Notes: generated from the letters alone by a model not told the origin. 54,035 bases of DNA from Nemertoderma westbladi (GCA_032718475.1 JAUCBJ010007791.1:1-54035); one strand, 5' to 3'; shown: positions 30,947 through 42,572, counted from the first letter of the stretch. Translations and numbers: made by a program.

Positions 30947-32567
30947 ATCTGCTATCTGAGTTTATTAATATCAATATAAGTTAATATTTTAGGCAAGCGG
31001 GCGTCGCTGCCTACTAGGCTTTTGCCCCCGGACAGTGGGTTTCTCAGCGCCGATGTACCGCTGTCGCAGTGTTTACGCCAACATGTAGCAACAGCACGAC
31101 AACGATAACCGGCACAAGTCCCACCACTGTCCGTCCCAAAGGCTTGAATCCACTTGAGGTTATCTCGGTAGAGTTAGGGCTATTTTACAATTGCGATTAA
31201 CTACTGTAAACACACTTTAGTAGTAACATTCACCTATAAACGCACAAATTCCATACAATCATTGCTTACTGCACACATGCATGCCATTTGTCCGTTAGTC
31301 AGTGTCTTCCAGAATGTCACGTTATTACTATGTATCCTGGGATACTAATAGCGCGCTATGTATACTCTTATGCTACGCAATGGGGCAAGCTTTTTATTGT
31401 TCTTTTAACTTGCTTCTAATTCTAGCGTGGGTGTTGCCATGGTGACATTATGGAAAACTAGCGGTAGAATTAGGGTAATTCTCATGCATACAGATCTGGG
31501 ATGTTATTTAATAGTAATTCTTTAGTTGTCAATATCCTCTTTATGCATGATTTTATAAATTTTATCGGCTATTGACTATATGTTGGAGATTCTCGCGCTC
31601 TAATACACTCAATATGAATCTCCGCTCCCATGATCTATTAATTACTGGAATTTTGGGAATGTTATAAATTGCACAAAATGACAATTTATGAAATTCATTT
31701 GAATATGAATTTAAATTTGTTCCCGTGAATTTTATTATTTGATGTTAAAATGACACAAATTTTATTCCAGAGCATATCTGGGGACTTAGGATCCTTAATT
31801 CTATAAAATAGTCCTTCTAAGAATATCGTTAAATACTGCGATATCTTAATTGACTAGAAATTTTAAAGGATCGGGATTTTACAGATTTTAATAAATATTA
31901 ATTAATATTTAGGAGGGGCACCGATTTATTCCAGAACTTGTCTGGGGACGTTAACCACTGATTCTAGAATTTGTCTTTCAAGTATATCGGTGGGTGCCAC
32001 GATATCTTAATCGACTAGAATTACAGATGGTCAAAAGTTTAACAGATTTATTTGCGATTTACGCTACTGTTAGAGGGACATCACGCTACTATATGTATTA
32101 TTTGTTATAAGGTAGAAGAGCAATATCGCACGAAGCAATGTCAGTGTGAAGAGGCAAGTCGTTTCCAAGGTCTACCCAGAGCTTGGTTTAGCCGAGACTC
32201 GAGGATCTGAACTTTGCATTCCTAATACTCTGCCTACCAATAATACTTAAATATAGTAGTGGCTTTATTGTACTTTAATAAGTACTGACATGTCATCTTA
32301 CTATAGTCTCGCATTTATAATATAATACGGACAGTAAGGAAAGAGAAAAATAATTATTTCTTGCCGTCGCACTAAATATATTATAAGTAATTAAGTACGT
32401 AATAAACACTAATATATTGCACTAATTTACTAAATATTCTAAAATAACATTCTACTAAATAAAATTAAAGAAAACGATTATAATAAAATTACATAATAAT
32501 ACATACATAAATATAAAATAAAAAACAAATATAAAATGATATAGTCACACACCCACTCCATATGTTA
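30947..32567 (-). other. Element 2 spacer where integrase would be expected
   Basis: No ORF of note and no integrase motif. It contains a GC-rich patch (31000-31150) with an inverted repeat, and two diverged copies of a ~110-bp sequence at about 31756-31870 and 31921-32030 (shared TTATTCCAGA, CTGGGGAC, CGATATCTTAAT and GACTAGAA). The rest is AT-rich. Confidence 0.6.
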
Positions 32568-35500
32568 TTATGTTATGGAGTCCCTAGATATTTGTCGGAT
32601 TAGGGAAGTGGTCGTAGGAAGAGTATCTTGCCTTCCATAGTTTCCGGACAGTTTTTGGTCTCTTTCCAGTAAACATAAACGACCAGCTGGGTGATTGGGT
32701 ACTCGTGTTACTTTCTCCGCTCCCTTGGCCTGTCTAATCTCAGCCGGGTTAAGGTGGGGAGGCCATTCATCTTCTTCTTTACTTAGGGAGTCGGGTCCAC
32801 CTAACCAGCCGGGAGTATCGATCCGTTCTTGAGGAGTCGCTCCTCTGGAAGCGATGTCGGCTAGATTAATCATCTCGGGGCGATGTCTCCATTGATCTTC
32901 ATTGGAGTTAATATCGTCATTATCTGAGGAGTATGGTGTTCCCTCAGTTAGTTCGTCCACTTCACTGCTCTCCACTTCCCAACCATTTATCTGGCATATT
33001 CTTTCTGGTGGTAGTCTCTCTTCGAGAGTTCTGCGGGAAGGGCCAGTAAAGTACCAACCTACTCTAGTTCTTACCGCATAGGTTTGTAGTGGCTGCGGTT
33101 GAGCAGGTCGTTTTTCCAATGTCTCGAGCGCCTCGTGCGCGTTTTGGCCGATAAGTATTTGCACTCCAGGATAATCCGTCTGGAATCGAGGTATTTTAAG
33201 TTGTTGGATGCTCTTGTCCTCGTTCCAGTTATAAGGCTCTACTTGGGTATTAGCGAAGTTCTTTATAGCTACCATTTTTACTGACCTTATACTTTGTTCT
33301 CCTAATTTATCCTGTGGGGTGGACAACGCACCTACATAGTAATCTGCCGTTATGGTAGATTTCCAAACCTGTATAACTCCTGACATATTTAACTTAGTTC
33401 GGAATTTGGGTTGTCCAGCAAAGATGTCTTCGGCTAGTTCTTGATCGATGAATGTTCCTGTACTGCCGGAGTCAAGGAGGGCATTCACTATGTAACTTTT
33501 GTTAGGACCCTGAACTCTTACCTGCACTACAGGAAATTCTCTGATTCCTACGTTGGAAGTTGAAGGTTTCCAGGATGGTTGTCTGTCAAAGTTAGTTGGG
33601 GAGAACTCATTGTCGGTGTCCTTTTCGTAAGTAAGTGCTCGATACACTGCGGTATTTATTAGGTAACAGGATTCGTTGGCGTCGGAGAATTCGTCCGTAT
33701 AGAATCCTTCCCACTCAGAACTTTGGTCAGTGTCGTTCATATCACTGAATTGGACATGTGATTTGGGCTCACTTACCTGACTCGGGCTGTTTCGTTCGAA
33801 TTCACTTTGTAACAAGATGTGATGTTTCGCACCGCACTTTGCACACTTTATGTCGGAGTAACAGGTTCGCCGCTGGTGTCCGCGTCTGAGGCAATTATAG
33901 CATAACCGCTTGTCCCACACAACTGTACGTCTGTCTACAAGGGATTTCTTTAGGAATTCCGCACACGCACTCAAACGGTGGGGCCCGTCGCACAGCGCAC
34001 AGTTGGGTTTAATGTTACTCACCTTATTTTGGGTGACGTTATGCACTCTAGTTCTTTCTTCGGGCTTTCTTCCGTGTACTCTGTTAGGAAACTGAAGAGG
34101 AGTCTTAGCAACCTGTTCTCTCCTGTCATGGGTTCGAGCTTTAGATTTACTTACGTCCTTTGAGGTCTTGTTAACATAGTAAAATTTCTCGGTGTCTTTC
34201 CCGCTGTCTTCTTCTTGAGAAGCTTGGCTTTCGCCGTCATCAGTATAACACACCGGTGTTACTCTTCTCCTAGAAACGGGTTTCTCACTTACCTTATTTT
34301 CCGGTGTTTTCTCTCTGGATTGCTTTAGGAGTTGTAATTTCACCTCGCCATCCAAGAATGACACGAGATCAGCCATGGTAGGGTCTCGTTGTTGTTGTTC
34401 CATCGTATATAACACCTTCTTGTCCCAGCGTGTACCTACTCCACCCTTGGGCAAAGTAGATGCTAAGGCTCCTACAACCATAGAATTCTGGTATTCATGA
34501 GACTTACCTAACCAATCTAGTTGTCTACAGATCTCCTGAATCTCATCGGAAAACTCTATAATCCCGCTGCTAAGAAACTTTCGGGGGGCCATTAATTTCG
34601 CATATAAATACCTAGCTATGTTATTCCTATTACCATACCTGATGTTTAGTGTATCCCAAACTTGTCTTAATCCATCTGGATGTCCAATAAATTTTAACGC
34701 CATTGACTTGGGAGGTCCTTCCAAGCACTCGATGAGGAATCTAAGTTTCTCTCCGTTGGATAACACAGAGTTCTGTATGTTATCTTTATAATATTCATTA
34801 AAAGGTAACCATTTCATCTCATCTCCATTGAACTTGACTATCTCTCCAACCTTTACCGCTTGACGGGCTTCGGTTCTAGCCATTTGATGCGTAAAACTTT
34901 CTTGGGCCATCGTGTTATTGAATATCGAGTTATCGGTATATAAATTTCTCGGATTATTATCAGGTCTATTGGGAATGTCATTAACAACAGGCGTATAATC
35001 ACCCTTAATAGGGTTTGCTATAGGAGTTTCTACTTCACTAGTAGTATAGATGCGTGTAGGCTCCACACCTTGCGCATGTAATACTTCAGACCTAACAGGC
35101 TGACACACTGTTACAGGGGTTATTGGTATTCCCTTTTGTAGGTTGACTAATTTGTCGCATTCTAGTGCGATACTTTGCTGCACTTTTTGCAACTCTAACC
35201 TACTTTCCCTTACTGTTCCCTTGAGCTGCTGAACAGTCTCTTCCATTTCCCGGACTTGCTGAGAGGAGCACAAACAGTGTTCCCTCAGCTGCTCGAGCAG
35301 GAGACCCATCTCCCGTCGTCCCTCAGCTACCCACTCAACCGCCGAAGCGGGAGTCGCCAACGTAGTAGCGGGCGAGCGAGAGACGACGGGCGATAAATTC
35401 TTGATCTCTCGCTCGGCGTCCAGGACGGGTTCGGACTCGGGAACAGTCCTACTGGGTACAGGTAGTTTAGTACTGTACAAAGGGAATTTATAGGCAGTTT

Positions 35501-36434
35501 CTGGGAGCACAGGTGTCTCTATCACCGAAGGGGTGATTTCAAGAACAGGCCTAATTATTTCAGGCTCATCTACTACAGTAGGGAGTCTTTCTACTGTAAT
35601 AATTTGGTCTGTGGGTTCTGTACTACCTAAGTCTGTGCTAGCTAGTTGCCTTCTCCCAGCTGGGGGCAGATTAGGCAATTTCTGACGGTGAGGCATTCTT
35701 CTACGTCTGTTGGAACGAGATCTATTTCCTCCGCCTTCAGGATCAGTGGTATCGCCTTCATCAGGTGACGTAACGCTTGCGTCCTTCTTCTGAGGTTTCT
35801 CTGCCGTCGCTTCGCCTTCCACTTGAGAAAAGACGGCGTCTGTTGATTCTCCTTGGGTCATGTGCTCGGTTAGCAGAGCTTTCCATTGAGTCGTTGCTTG
35901 GACTTTAAGACTCACACGCCAGAACAAAGTCTTTACGGCGACCCGCAACGACGTATCTTGGCTTATCCTTGAGACTTTCTCATAGGCTGAAAGAATTAGT
36001 CTGATCCACAGAACTCGTTCGCGAACTTGATAAAGCAGCTCTTCCTGCTCCCGAGGTCCGTAAGGCCGCTGAAACAGCTGCTCCTCCAATCGCCGCAGAG
36101 AGCTGAAGAATCTCTGTGCATATTCTGCTACCGACCCCTTCCACATAGCCGAATCCCTAGTGTTCCATACCACTCCCATCCTGTATAAGTCCTCCCAGCC
36201 AGCTTTCGATAAGTTAAACGGGAGTCCGGGTCCGGGGAAATTCCATTGCGTCTCGACAATAGACTTCAGTTCCTCCTTCGTGTATCCCGCATAACTATCC
36301 TTGGTCGATCGCTCACTTTTCGCCCAATCCATCTGGTGCTCCTCCACCGCAATCAATACCCTTTTGAGTACGGCTACAGGAAGGATGAGAAGGGGATCCG
36401 AACTATCTGACAGTGCCCGTTTTGTGTCAGACAT
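32568..36434 (-). CDS. gag: Element 2 Gag-protease ORF with fused RNase H remnant (1288 aa)
   Basis: ATG at 36434. In order: a helical N-terminal domain (1-210); a basic S/R-rich patch; a coiled coil (~375-435); a DUF1759 Gag domain (~528-680); three zinc knuckles (~811-871, CALC-X4-H, CYNC-X4-H-X4-C, CAKC-X4-H); a DUF1758 aspartic protease with LLDSGSTGTF (~985-1000) and ILIGQNAHE. After about residue 1180 the sequence jumps to the end of RNase H (ADIASRG at ~1191, followed by a W/G-P-rich BEL signature). All RT motifs, including YVDD, and three of the four RNase H acids are missing. The deletion keeps the frame open. Neighbours are the leader upstream and a spacer without integrase downstream. 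Confidence 0.92.
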   Translation of the reverse strand: MSDTKRALSDSSDPLLILPVAVLKRVLIAVEEHQMDWAKSERSTKDSYAGYTKEELKSIVETQWNFPGPGLPFNLSKAGWEDLYRMGVVWNTRDSAMWKGSVAEYAQRFFSSLRRLEEQLFQRPYGPREQEELLYQVRERVLWIRLILSAYEKVSRISQDTSLRVAVKTLFWRVSLKVQATTQWKALLTEHMTQGESTDAVFSQVEGEATAEKPQKKDASVTSPDEGDTTDPEGGGNRSRSNRRRRMPHRQKLPNLPPAGRRQLASTDLGSTEPTDQIITVERLPTVVDEPEIIRPVLEITPSVIETPVLPETAYKFPLYSTKLPVPSRTVPESEPVLDAEREIKNLSPVVSRSPATTLATPASAVEWVAEGRREMGLLLEQLREHCLCSSQQVREMEETVQQLKGTVRESRLELQKVQQSIALECDKLVNLQKGIPITPVTVCQPVRSEVLHAQGVEPTRIYTTSEVETPIANPIKGDYTPVVNDIPNRPDNNPRNLYTDNSIFNNTMAQESFTHQMARTEARQAVKVGEIVKFNGDEMKWLPFNEYYKDNIQNSVLSNGEKLRFLIECLEGPPKSMALKFIGHPDGLRQVWDTLNIRYGNRNNIARYLYAKLMAPRKFLSSGIIEFSDEIQEICRQLDWLGKSHEYQNSMVVGALASTLPKGGVGTRWDKKVLYTMEQQQRDPTMADLVSFLDGEVKLQLLKQSREKTPENKVSEKPVSRRRVTPVCYTDDGESQASQEEDSGKDTEKFYYVNKTSKDVSKSKARTHDRREQVAKTPLQFPNRVHGRKPEERTRVHNVTQNKVSNIKPNCALCDGPHRLSACAEFLKKSLVDRRTVVWDKRLCYNCLRRGHQRRTCYSDIKCAKCGAKHHILLQSEFERNSPSQVSEPKSHVQFSDMNDTDQSSEWEGFYTDEFSDANESCYLINTAVYRALTYEKDTDNEFSPTNFDRQPSWKPSTSNVGIREFPVVQVRVQGPNKSYIVNALLDSGSTGTFIDQELAEDIFAGQPKFRTKLNMSGVIQVWKSTITADYYVGALSTPQDKLGEQSIRSVKMVAIKNFANTQVEPYNWNEDKSIQQLKIPRFQTDYPGVQILIGQNAHEALETLEKRPAQPQPLQTYAVRTRVGWYFTGPSRRTLEERLPPERICQINGWEVESSEVDELTEGTPYSSDNDDINSNEDQWRHRPEMINLADIASRGATPQERIDTPGWLGGPDSLSKEEDEWPPHLNPAEIRQAKGAEKVTRVPNHPAGRLCLLERDQKLSGNYGRQDTLPTTTSLIRQISRDSIT

Positions 36435-38597
36435 GTTTGATTGTACAGTTGAATGCCTACTGCTATATTACAGTCAAAGCAAGTCTAGTAATTCAGTATC
36501 ACTGTTAGCCTAGTACCGGTAATTAATTACAATATATTAGAATACCGGTATACACTTATAGTATATATAAGTATTGTAAACTAGGTTTGTCACAGAGTAC
36601 CGGTATATAATTTTAGCACAAATATATATAAATATATAATAGGCCTATCGTGAATACCGGTATACAGCTTACACTGATAGTATATATAAGTATAATTATG
36701 GACTAGAATTAATTACAGAGTACCGGTATGATTTCAGCTCAAATTTATAGAAATAAATATAATAAGCCTATGGTAAATACTGGTATGTCAATTATTTTAG
36801 AATAATTGAATTTCTGAATATTTTAGGGTTACTTGGTTACTTTAACTTACTTTATTACCGTTATTTAAGCAGTAGTCCAACTGATATTGAGACCTAGTTG
36901 TTGTATGGCAGGCCTACTATTTATAAATCGTTTGAGTTGATTTATAATATTTATATACCCGTTTAAAATGGGTTTTTGTCAATATTTGAAATAAATGTTA
37001 TTATTTCTGGGGGAGTCACTACACAGAAGCTGTGCGCTCTCAGTGAAGTGTTACTTATTGAGACACTAAAACAGATAATTCTACTGGCCTAAGTTACTTA
37101 TCTACAAATTACTTACGATACGAGTGAGATTAAATCTCTAATTAAACACAACAACAAAATATTACGTACGAATTTTTAGGGTAATTTTACAGGAAGTCTA
37201 CAAACCAGCCTAACAAAGGGTTAGAATTCTGGTTATTACAATGGACAGGGTACTACGGTATTTGAAAATAATAAGTAGTAGTAAATACACTGCGTTGTCC
37301 AGATAGGAAAATACCACCGCCTGACGACCTATAACCGTATCGCTATAGGTACTACGTTATGTATCACGGATTGTTCCTACCTAGAAGTTAATTACCGCGG
37401 ACTACCAGATCCAGCGTGCCTATTAACCACTTTACAACACAAATATACTGCCTACACACTAATTACTTCGGAAAGCACTGTACACTAAACCCTAAATTAG
37501 GTACAAGTACTGGTATAACAAATAATCAGCAGTTAAATATACTTGAACAGTTAAAAGAACCACGGCATCTGCTGGAGTGACCGAAGCACAAAGTCACCAG
37601 TCTTTACCTACGCCGAGCAGCCCTGATGTAGTACCGGGGTTAGTTTAACTATAACGGTATGTATAACAAGCACAATTACTGTAGGAATAAACTTGGGGAC
37701 ATGAATGTTGCGAATAATCGCATAAACTCTGAATAATAAATATTACGCTACCCGTACAGAATACTCAAACAAATACAAACCAAAACGCTGGCAGACTACC
37801 ACCAAGCCTAAATAAACTACCGTACGTGTAGATTCTGAAATAGTTAGTTAGCATGCGTTCTAACACGGTAGTACGACTTATTCTTCAAGAGGGGATTGAC
37901 CTTACCGCTATGGCTGCCCCAACTTACTAACGGAGCTTTATCAGACAAACTCTACACACGCAGCAATCTCTTCAGACCTAATAATAGCTAGACAACAATC
38001 CAGCCTACAAAATATCTGAGTAATAACTATTACGGTACCTGAACAGACCACACAAACAAACACAGGCCAAAACGCTGGCAGACTACGATCAAGCCTAAAT
38101 AAACTACAGTATATGCAGATTCTGAAATAGTTAGTTAGTATGCATTCTAACACGGTAGTACGACTTATTCTTTAAGAGGGGATAGACCTTGCAGCATATG
38201 GCTGCCCCAACTTACTAACAGCACTTTATCAGACAAACTCTACACACGCCGTAATCTCTCCAAACCCAACAACAGTCAGACAGCAGCTCAGCCTACAATT
38301 ATCTGAACAATCTGAGCAGGGTCACACGCCTTCTGCTCAATATTAGCCTACTAGTAAATAAAACCGACAGAAATAAGTAGAATCTCAAATAAAAATCAGG
38401 GCGGCCGTTCCCTGATTAAATACTAAGACCTACCGGTATACTATAATCAAAATCGAATAATACTAATGTACTTATACTGGAAGTACCGGTTAGGGCAGTT
38501 GGGCCTACGGACCTACAGAAGTGCCGGTTCAGTTTTACCGGTCACTACGGTATTTTGCAACCTTATTGCTTACTGCAATAAGATCGTTAACTGTTAC
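36435..38597 (-). other. Element 2 leader with tandem repeats
   Basis: Non-coding. Contains two ~113-123-bp units (36541-36653 and 36654-36776), each with the palindromes ATACCGGTAT and TACCGGTA and a TATAGTATATATAAGTAT block. A 287-bp duplication (about 37750-38310) carries CGCTGGCAGACTAC at 37786 and 38073. No TGG primer-binding sequence directly follows the LTR end on the sense strand (it reads GTAACAGTTAACG). Confidence 0.7.
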
Positions 38598-39781
38598 TGT
38601 TCGCGCTTTTGAAGACCTTTAGCAGTTTAACCTGCCAAAATTTATATGTCTTTTAGTTAATTAACACACCTTTAGCATACGACAATATTTTATGCTAATA
38701 AACAAAACATTAGCCGAAGCCAGCCCATGCGCGATCATTCACCCGATGGATCTACACCCGGGAGGCTGAATTCGGATGCTTAGATTTTATTATTGCAGTG
38801 TAAGGTTGCAGTGTAAGCCTACTGTATTATTCGATTGATTGCTAATATGTAATTTCTGACAGATATTATTAACTTTCGGGAAATATTAACAGTTCCTTTA
38901 GGACGTGGCGCTCTATCTATTTAATCAGAGCTAGGACTTATACTAAACGCAACGATAAGGCTTATGATTAAAGTATAAGTCGCATTCTTTAGGAAATGCT
39001 TTGTTACCAGTCACATCACACTCACAATCATGCACACTATTCTGCCGACCGTCAGTATATTTGATCACACATAAAGAGAACAGCAATTGACTCAGGTAGT
39101 GTCTACTAAATAACATTAGATTCAATACACACCACATTGATATAAATCGCAATTGTTATATATAGCCTGTCTCTCTAACCTGTAGTGTATCAAGAAATTG
39201 GGAAATTTGGGTGATTTATCAATATTCTCCAAATGACAATATTTCATCAACAAATCGATACAATTAATAACTGACGGTAAATAGCAGTACAAACAATATG
39301 ATTAGTGCAGTTAAATTAAGTGAGGTAACACCGCCGGTAACAGTTATACTTTCTATAATCTAAGCAGTTTTTGCTAGAGTTGTTCCAAAAGCCGGTGTTA
39401 TGGCGAAAAATGGGAACACAACAACAGAAACATGTGACTACTACTACTATACGAGTATACCAAAAACTCTTATTCCACGAAGCCCCGTTCAACACAGAGG
39501 ATGAGCATAGAGATAGGAAATTCAGTTCAGTAGCGCTGGGATAGGTCGAAATCAACGCCCACGCAAATTCTATTGGCCGACACGGGCAGCAAGGCTAAGG
39601 CAACCTCTCTAAGCTAGTTGGCCGATTAAACTGAGCCCAGATATCTCCGTATAGCACATCAGCCAATAAGCTGGTAGCTTGCACTATTTTAGTTATAAAT
39701 CCCTTTGAGAGTATTCTAGCGACTGGGGGGGAACTGGCCAGCAAAGGCAAACGTATCAGTTATCCCACAAAAGCTTTTACA
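38598..39781 (-). repeat. Element 2 5' LTR
   Basis: 1184 bp, the same length as the other LTR and identical to it apart from one base that I could find. It is followed on the plus strand by the target duplicate GCCGT at 39782-39786. Confidence 0.95.
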
Positions 39782-39786
39782 GCCGT

Positions 39787-39893
39787 GGATTTTCAAAATT
39801 TTATTTTATTCGGATTAACTTTGTAAAAGATTGCTTTGAATCCTCATTTGTATTTGTAATATCTATTGTACATCTATTGGTCAAGTGGTTCAG
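39787..39893 (+). other. Element 1 3' untranslated region, second part
   Basis: AT-rich text with ATTTGTATTTGTAAT in the style of 27500-28200. It resumes after the GCCGT duplicate and runs to the right direct repeat. There is no polypurine tract. Confidence 0.6.
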
Positions 39894-41675
39894 TAGCTCA
39901 GTCGGTAGAGCGTTGGAAATTATATGTGTAGTAGGTATTGAGTTCGAATCCTAGTAAGTGCGAATTATTTTTTGTGCAGAATTTCAACTCATTTAAATTA
40001 ACCGCTACAAATTAATTGCATTTATCTGTACCAATGAGACTGTAGTTATTTGATTGTAACCAATGTCGTGCAAGTTATATATTAGCTGGACCAATAGCTA
40101 TCTTTAAAACCTTGTTAGAACCCATAGAACAATCGAGAATTTTCTCGATTGATTGCGGCACAAATTTGCTATAAAAAGGTGCGATTTGTTCATTAGTTAT
40201 ACTTCTCAGATTATCTTATCTTATCAATATTCTGTCGTGCTTAGTTTATTTCAGATTACATTGTATTATAATTATATCTTCTGTAATAAAGTCAGAATTA
40301 TCGCTAATCTGCTTTTCCTATCTGTTTTACTATGATTCACCACGGTGAACCCAACTAAGGGACAGGATGGCAGGCTAGAGATCGGGCCGCAGCAATGAAC
40401 GGGAACATCACGGGAATGTAGACGAGAGACAACCCGCAATACCATCTAGAGTTATTCGCCCATCGCCTGAAAGGTTAGACAGCGTTCGATCCTTGCTACC
40501 TAAGTGTAAGACCAAAAGATCAAAAGGTAGACGTAGTGACACGCTGTAAGCCTAAAATTACATCTTAGGGACTGTACCGTTTTTAATTCAGAAAAAACCG
40601 CAGTGGACCTTCATATTCCTACGGGGGGGAGAGCGCAGGCAGATACTAGTACGCAGATAGGACGTAGGCACACCGGTACAAGGCATACAAATGGTTAGGG
40701 TGCAGCAAACTGTACGCTTAACTCTTGCTAAGTGCAGGTGCGTGTGCGACTATTTGCAGTACGACAGTGTCCATTGCATTAGAACTTGTAGGCTAGGGGG
40801 GTTGCTGTGTTTTCACCTGAATTAGGATTGTACCGTTCAGGCGGTAGGGCAGTTTACGTACTAGGCGCAAATAAATTGAGGCTATTAGGGATACTAACAT
40901 CTACCGTGTCCCCGCCAACGCCCTGATAGGAAGTTACCTGGACTACCTGGGTGACTAAAATTCTAGATAGGACGCCAGGATAGCTATTAGTAACTGTACG
41001 CCTACAGTAGTAAACTAACACATCTCTTCTTAGTATCAGGGACCTGGTACCTAAAATTGCCGAATTCTGGGCGTAGTATTAACCTTATGCCTGAATTTGA
41101 GTCCTGGAAATACGCAAGAGGGGAAGGAACCTTATCATTCGTGAGTATTGGACCTACAAGTTATAAAATTAGAATATTCGTAAAATGCACACCGTACCCA
41201 GTAATTATATATGTGAAGGAGCAAAACTGCTTTTGACCGTTCAGAATTAACACACGCGCGTTAGAAATTATTTACACCTCAAAATATATAAAATTAACTT
41301 TCGTCCTTACTGCACTTTGCTCGCTAGTTAGACATCTCCAAATATCTGCCTCTGTACCTAGCTAGCGTCTCTTTGCCCAGCCATATAAATCACACCGCGG
41401 CAAAGTATACGAGCCCTTTAGTCCGTCAGTGAGTCAGCCTGATTTTAGGATTCGCTGCGCGGGATTTTGTTTTATCGAAGTTTGTCTGCTCGTAGACTGT
41501 TTTCTGCCTCACCGGTTATAAGAGATCGATACTGCAATATATTCGCTTACTTAGAGTTTACTGTTTTGGTGAGAAGGTCGGATTTATGATTTGATTTACA
41601 AACTTTACAGTAAGATATTGCAGGTATTGTTACCGTCTCTTCCAATAGTAGGAATAGGCGTATCTCTTCAATTAG
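39894..41675 (+). repeat. Element 1 right direct repeat (3' LTR, or second LTR plus leader)
   Basis: About 98 percent like 13936-15720. It carries the same tRNA-like start, CCAAT boxes, inverted repeat, TATA box and AATAAA. It stops abruptly at CTTCAATTAG, after which LINE sequence begins. The left copy instead continues into the Gag leader. Confidence 0.85.
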
Positions 41676-42572
41676 ATGGGGTGATGATAACTTCACCTAC
41701 TGGCTCCAGAGGTCGAGGAAATCCTGCCAAGTACCTAACTGATCTAGACTTTGCTGATGACTTAGGAGTACTCTCAGAATCATTAGAGGGAGCCCAACGG
41801 CTCCTCAGCTCATTAGAACATGCTGCTTCTAGTGTTGGTCTTTTTATTAACTCCAGAAAGACCAAAATTCTGACCGTTAACTTTGAAAGTCCTCAGCAAG
41901 TCTTTGATCGGATAAGCATAAGCCCAAAGGATGGTATGCTTGAGCATGTGGACGACTTCTGTTACCTGGGATCATGGATCCGGAAGTCAGGTGAGGACCT
42001 TCGAATACGTAAGGGAAAAGCATGGGCAGCCTTGAATAGGCTTTCCAGGATTTGGAAGTCACCGAGAATTAATCGGAAACTTAAGGTCCGTTTATTTAGA
42101 GCAGCAGTAGTTCCAGTACTCCTCTACGGGAGTCCATGCTGGGCTCTAACTGCTGAGGACACCAAATCTCTGGATGGCACATTCACAAGAATGCTACGCC
42201 GGGTTCATTGTGTCAAGTACAATGCACACATCTCCAACCAGACACTATATAACATTGGAGGTGTCTCATTGGTTCCCCCAAGCTTGACACTAGAACAAAA
42301 TCGCCTCCGCTTTGCAGGACATTGCTTTCGCCGTGAGGACCAGCCAGTGCATAATCTTGTACTTTGGCAGCCTCATGGAGTGAATAAGCATGGTGGACAG
42401 CCCATGACTTTCTTGAGACGCATCTTAAAGGACACTGGCCTTAAAGATGCGGATGATCTAGCAAATGTCATGGGTGATAGGGAGTTGTGGCGGTGCAATT
42501 TTGTTGACAAGCCGGCACAGCATTCTTAAAAATGCAGCTGCAATGCAGCATGCCGATCCTAGTAGTAGTAGT
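41676..42572 (+). pseudogene. 5'-truncated non-LTR retrotransposon (LINE): RT end, C-terminus and TAG-repeat tail
   Basis: The frame to 42529 starts inside RT: FADDLGVLS (catalytic box C), then YLGSWIRKSG, LLYGSPCWALT and RLRFAGHCFRRE, all typical of non-LTR RT and its C-terminal region. Earlier RT motifs and the endonuclease are absent because the sequence begins at the element 1 repeat boundary. After the stop come TGCAGCTGCA (42533-42542), GCAGCATGCCGATC and a (TAG)n tail at 42559-42572. The clade is uncertain (RTE/CR1-like). Related 3' ends occur at 45932-46232 and near 48430. Confidence 0.8.

Larger units (their letters stand above)
28236..39781 (-). mobile_element. BEL/Pao element 2, RT- and integrase-deleted, inserted in element 1
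   Basis: LTRs of 1184 bp lie at 28236-29419 and 38598-39781, TGT...ACA on both strands. They are flanked by the perfect 5-bp duplication GCCGT (28231-28235 and 39782-39786). I found a single difference between the LTRs (A at about 29223, C in the other). Sense order on the minus strand: 5' LTR, 2.1-kb leader, Gag-protease ORF with an RNase H remnant, 1.6-kb spacer, small acidic ORF, truncated third ORF, purine tract GGGAGCGG, 3' LTR. RT, the RNase H core and integrase are absent. Confidence 0.95.
13936..41675 (+). mobile_element. BEL/Pao LTR retrotransposon, element 1 (interrupted by element 2)
   Basis: The outer limits are two 1.78-kb direct repeats at 13936-15720 and 39894-41675. The interior carries leader, Gag, protease, RT, RNase H, integrase and a third ORF, in that order. 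An 11.5-kb reverse-orientation element sits in its 3' untranslated region at 28236-39781, flanked by GCCGT on both sides. The two repeats differ by about 2 percent by eye, much more than the LTRs of the inserted element, which fits the nesting order. I found no target duplication for the outer repeats, no TGG-type primer site directly after 15720 and no clear polypurine tract before 39894. An alternative is therefore that only the first ~0.4 kb of each repeat is LTR and the rest is leader of a tandem or second copy. Confidence 0.8.
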
